From the NCBI GenBank assembly GCA_023421635.1, contig JAEZSU010000330.1:1-6203 (forward strand): a DNA stretch of 6,203 nt. Reading direction: 5' to 3'. Below, piece by piece: positions 6,115-6,203 of this stretch. Both the position numbers and the translations under genes were made by a program. The DNA is from Actinomycetes bacterium (lineage in GTDB: Bacteria; Actinomycetota; Actinomycetes; Actinomycetales; Microbacteriaceae). Below the pieces are notes generated by a model. That model was not told where the DNA came from and searched no databases. It was given only the letters and a program-made list of their open reading frames with translations. Position 1 is the stretch's first letter. The number at the start of each line of letters is the position of its first letter.

Positions 6115-6141
6115 CTATCGGTAGGGATGAGGTCACGGTTA
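6115..6141 (-). promoter_or_regulatory. Putative sigma-28 (FliA/WhiG-type) promoter for the flgB operon
   Basis: The minus strand has TAAC (6141-6138), exactly 15 bases, then ACCGATAG (6122-6115). The known sigma-28 consensus is TAAA-N15-GCCGATAA, so 3 of 4 and 6 of 8 bases agree with ideal spacing. It lies in the only intergenic gap, facing flgB, which supports a real promoter. The predicted start site is about 6107-6109, giving a leader of roughly 70 bases. I found no good sigma-70/SigA-type -35/-10 pair in the same gap. Confidence 0.6.
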
Positions 6142-6147
6142 GGTCAC
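6130..6147 (-). repeat. GTGACCT direct repeat at the promoter, 11-bp period
   Basis: GTGACCT occurs twice on the minus strand, at 6147-6141 and 6136-6130, starting 11 bases apart, or about one helical turn. The first copy touches the -35 element and the second lies in the promoter spacer. Such placement suits an activator or repressor site, but no known regulator is recognised. The first copy overlaps the stop codon of the presumed upstream gene. Confidence 0.4.
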
Positions 6148-6203
6148 CCCGCGATATCGAGGAACGCCGGGCGGGGCTGGTCGCGCGGCACGCGTGCCAG
6201 TGC
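6144..6203 (-). CDS. 3' end of an unidentified upstream gene (partial)
   Basis: One minus-strand frame is open from the window edge for 19 codons, A-L-A-R-V-P-R-D-Q-P and then R-P-A-F-L-D-I-A-G, ending at a TGA (6146-6144). Most of its third codon positions are G or C, like the flagellar genes nearby; the frame ending at the TAA around 6140 is much less so. This makes it the likely C-terminus of a gene in the same direction. It is too short to name. A flagellar gene such as fliS or fliD would not be surprising here, but that is only positional inference. No terminator hairpin separates it from flgB, so some read-through into the operon is possible. Confidence 0.4.
   Translation of the reverse strand, partial: ALARVPRDQPRPAFLDIAG

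Noticed and set aside
6123..6128. A third AGGGAT copy, on the plus strand inside the promoter spacer
   Set aside because: It is in the opposite orientation, has no flanking stem, and would not be transcribed from the predicted start. Six-base matches are expected by chance.
6040..6143. Possible intrinsic terminator for the upstream gene
   Set aside because: The short hairpins in this gap have only 4-bp stems and none is followed by a run of T on the minus strand.
6187..6198. Perfect 12-bp palindrome GGCACGCGTGCC
   Set aside because: It lies inside the presumed upstream coding tail, has no loop or T-tract and no second copy in the window. In GC-rich sequence it may be chance, so I do not call it an operator or terminator.

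Overview
The window is a flagellar basal-body and export gene cluster from a high-GC Gram-positive bacterium. GC content looks close to 70% by eye. The protein sequences and gene order (flgB-flgC-fliE-fliF-fliG-fliH-fliI-fliJ) fit a motile actinobacterium, and I would guess Microbacteriaceae. The genus is an inference from sequence style, not from a search.

All real genes lie on the minus strand, so the operon reads from right to left. At the right edge (6144-6203) is the probable last 19 codons of an unidentified upstream gene. A 104-bp non-coding gap (6040-6143) follows. It holds a good match to a sigma-28 (FliA/WhiG-type) promoter, a GTGACCT direct repeat around its -35 element, and a predicted leader with two small hairpins that share one loop sequence. 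Next come flgB and flgC (proximal rod), fliE (rod/MS-ring adaptor), fliF (MS ring), fliG (rotor switch), fliH (export ATPase regulator), fliI (export ATPase) and fliJ (export stalk/chaperone escort). The first 16 codons of one more gene start at position 48 and run off the left edge. By usual gene order it could be fliK or a neighbouring rod/hook gene.

Every internal junction overlaps. There are three TGATG junctions (flgB/flgC, flgC/fliE, fliE/fliF), four 4-base ATGA/GTGA junctions, and one 11-base overlap (fliG/fliH). There is no room for internal terminators or ordinary promoters, so this looks like one translationally coupled transcript. The products form a physical series: the MS ring (FliF) carries the switch (FliG), FliE joins the ring to the rod (FlgB, FlgC), and FliH/FliI/FliJ feed rod and hook subunits through the export gate.

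The protein-coding part is canonical and I found no new enzyme system in it. The part worth a second look is the flgB leader: twin hairpins with identical AGGGAUC loops but covarying stems, a CsrA-like loop sequence, and a possible competing fold that would cover the weak GUG start of flgB. I saw no tRNA, rRNA, CRISPR array, insertion sequence or terminator.
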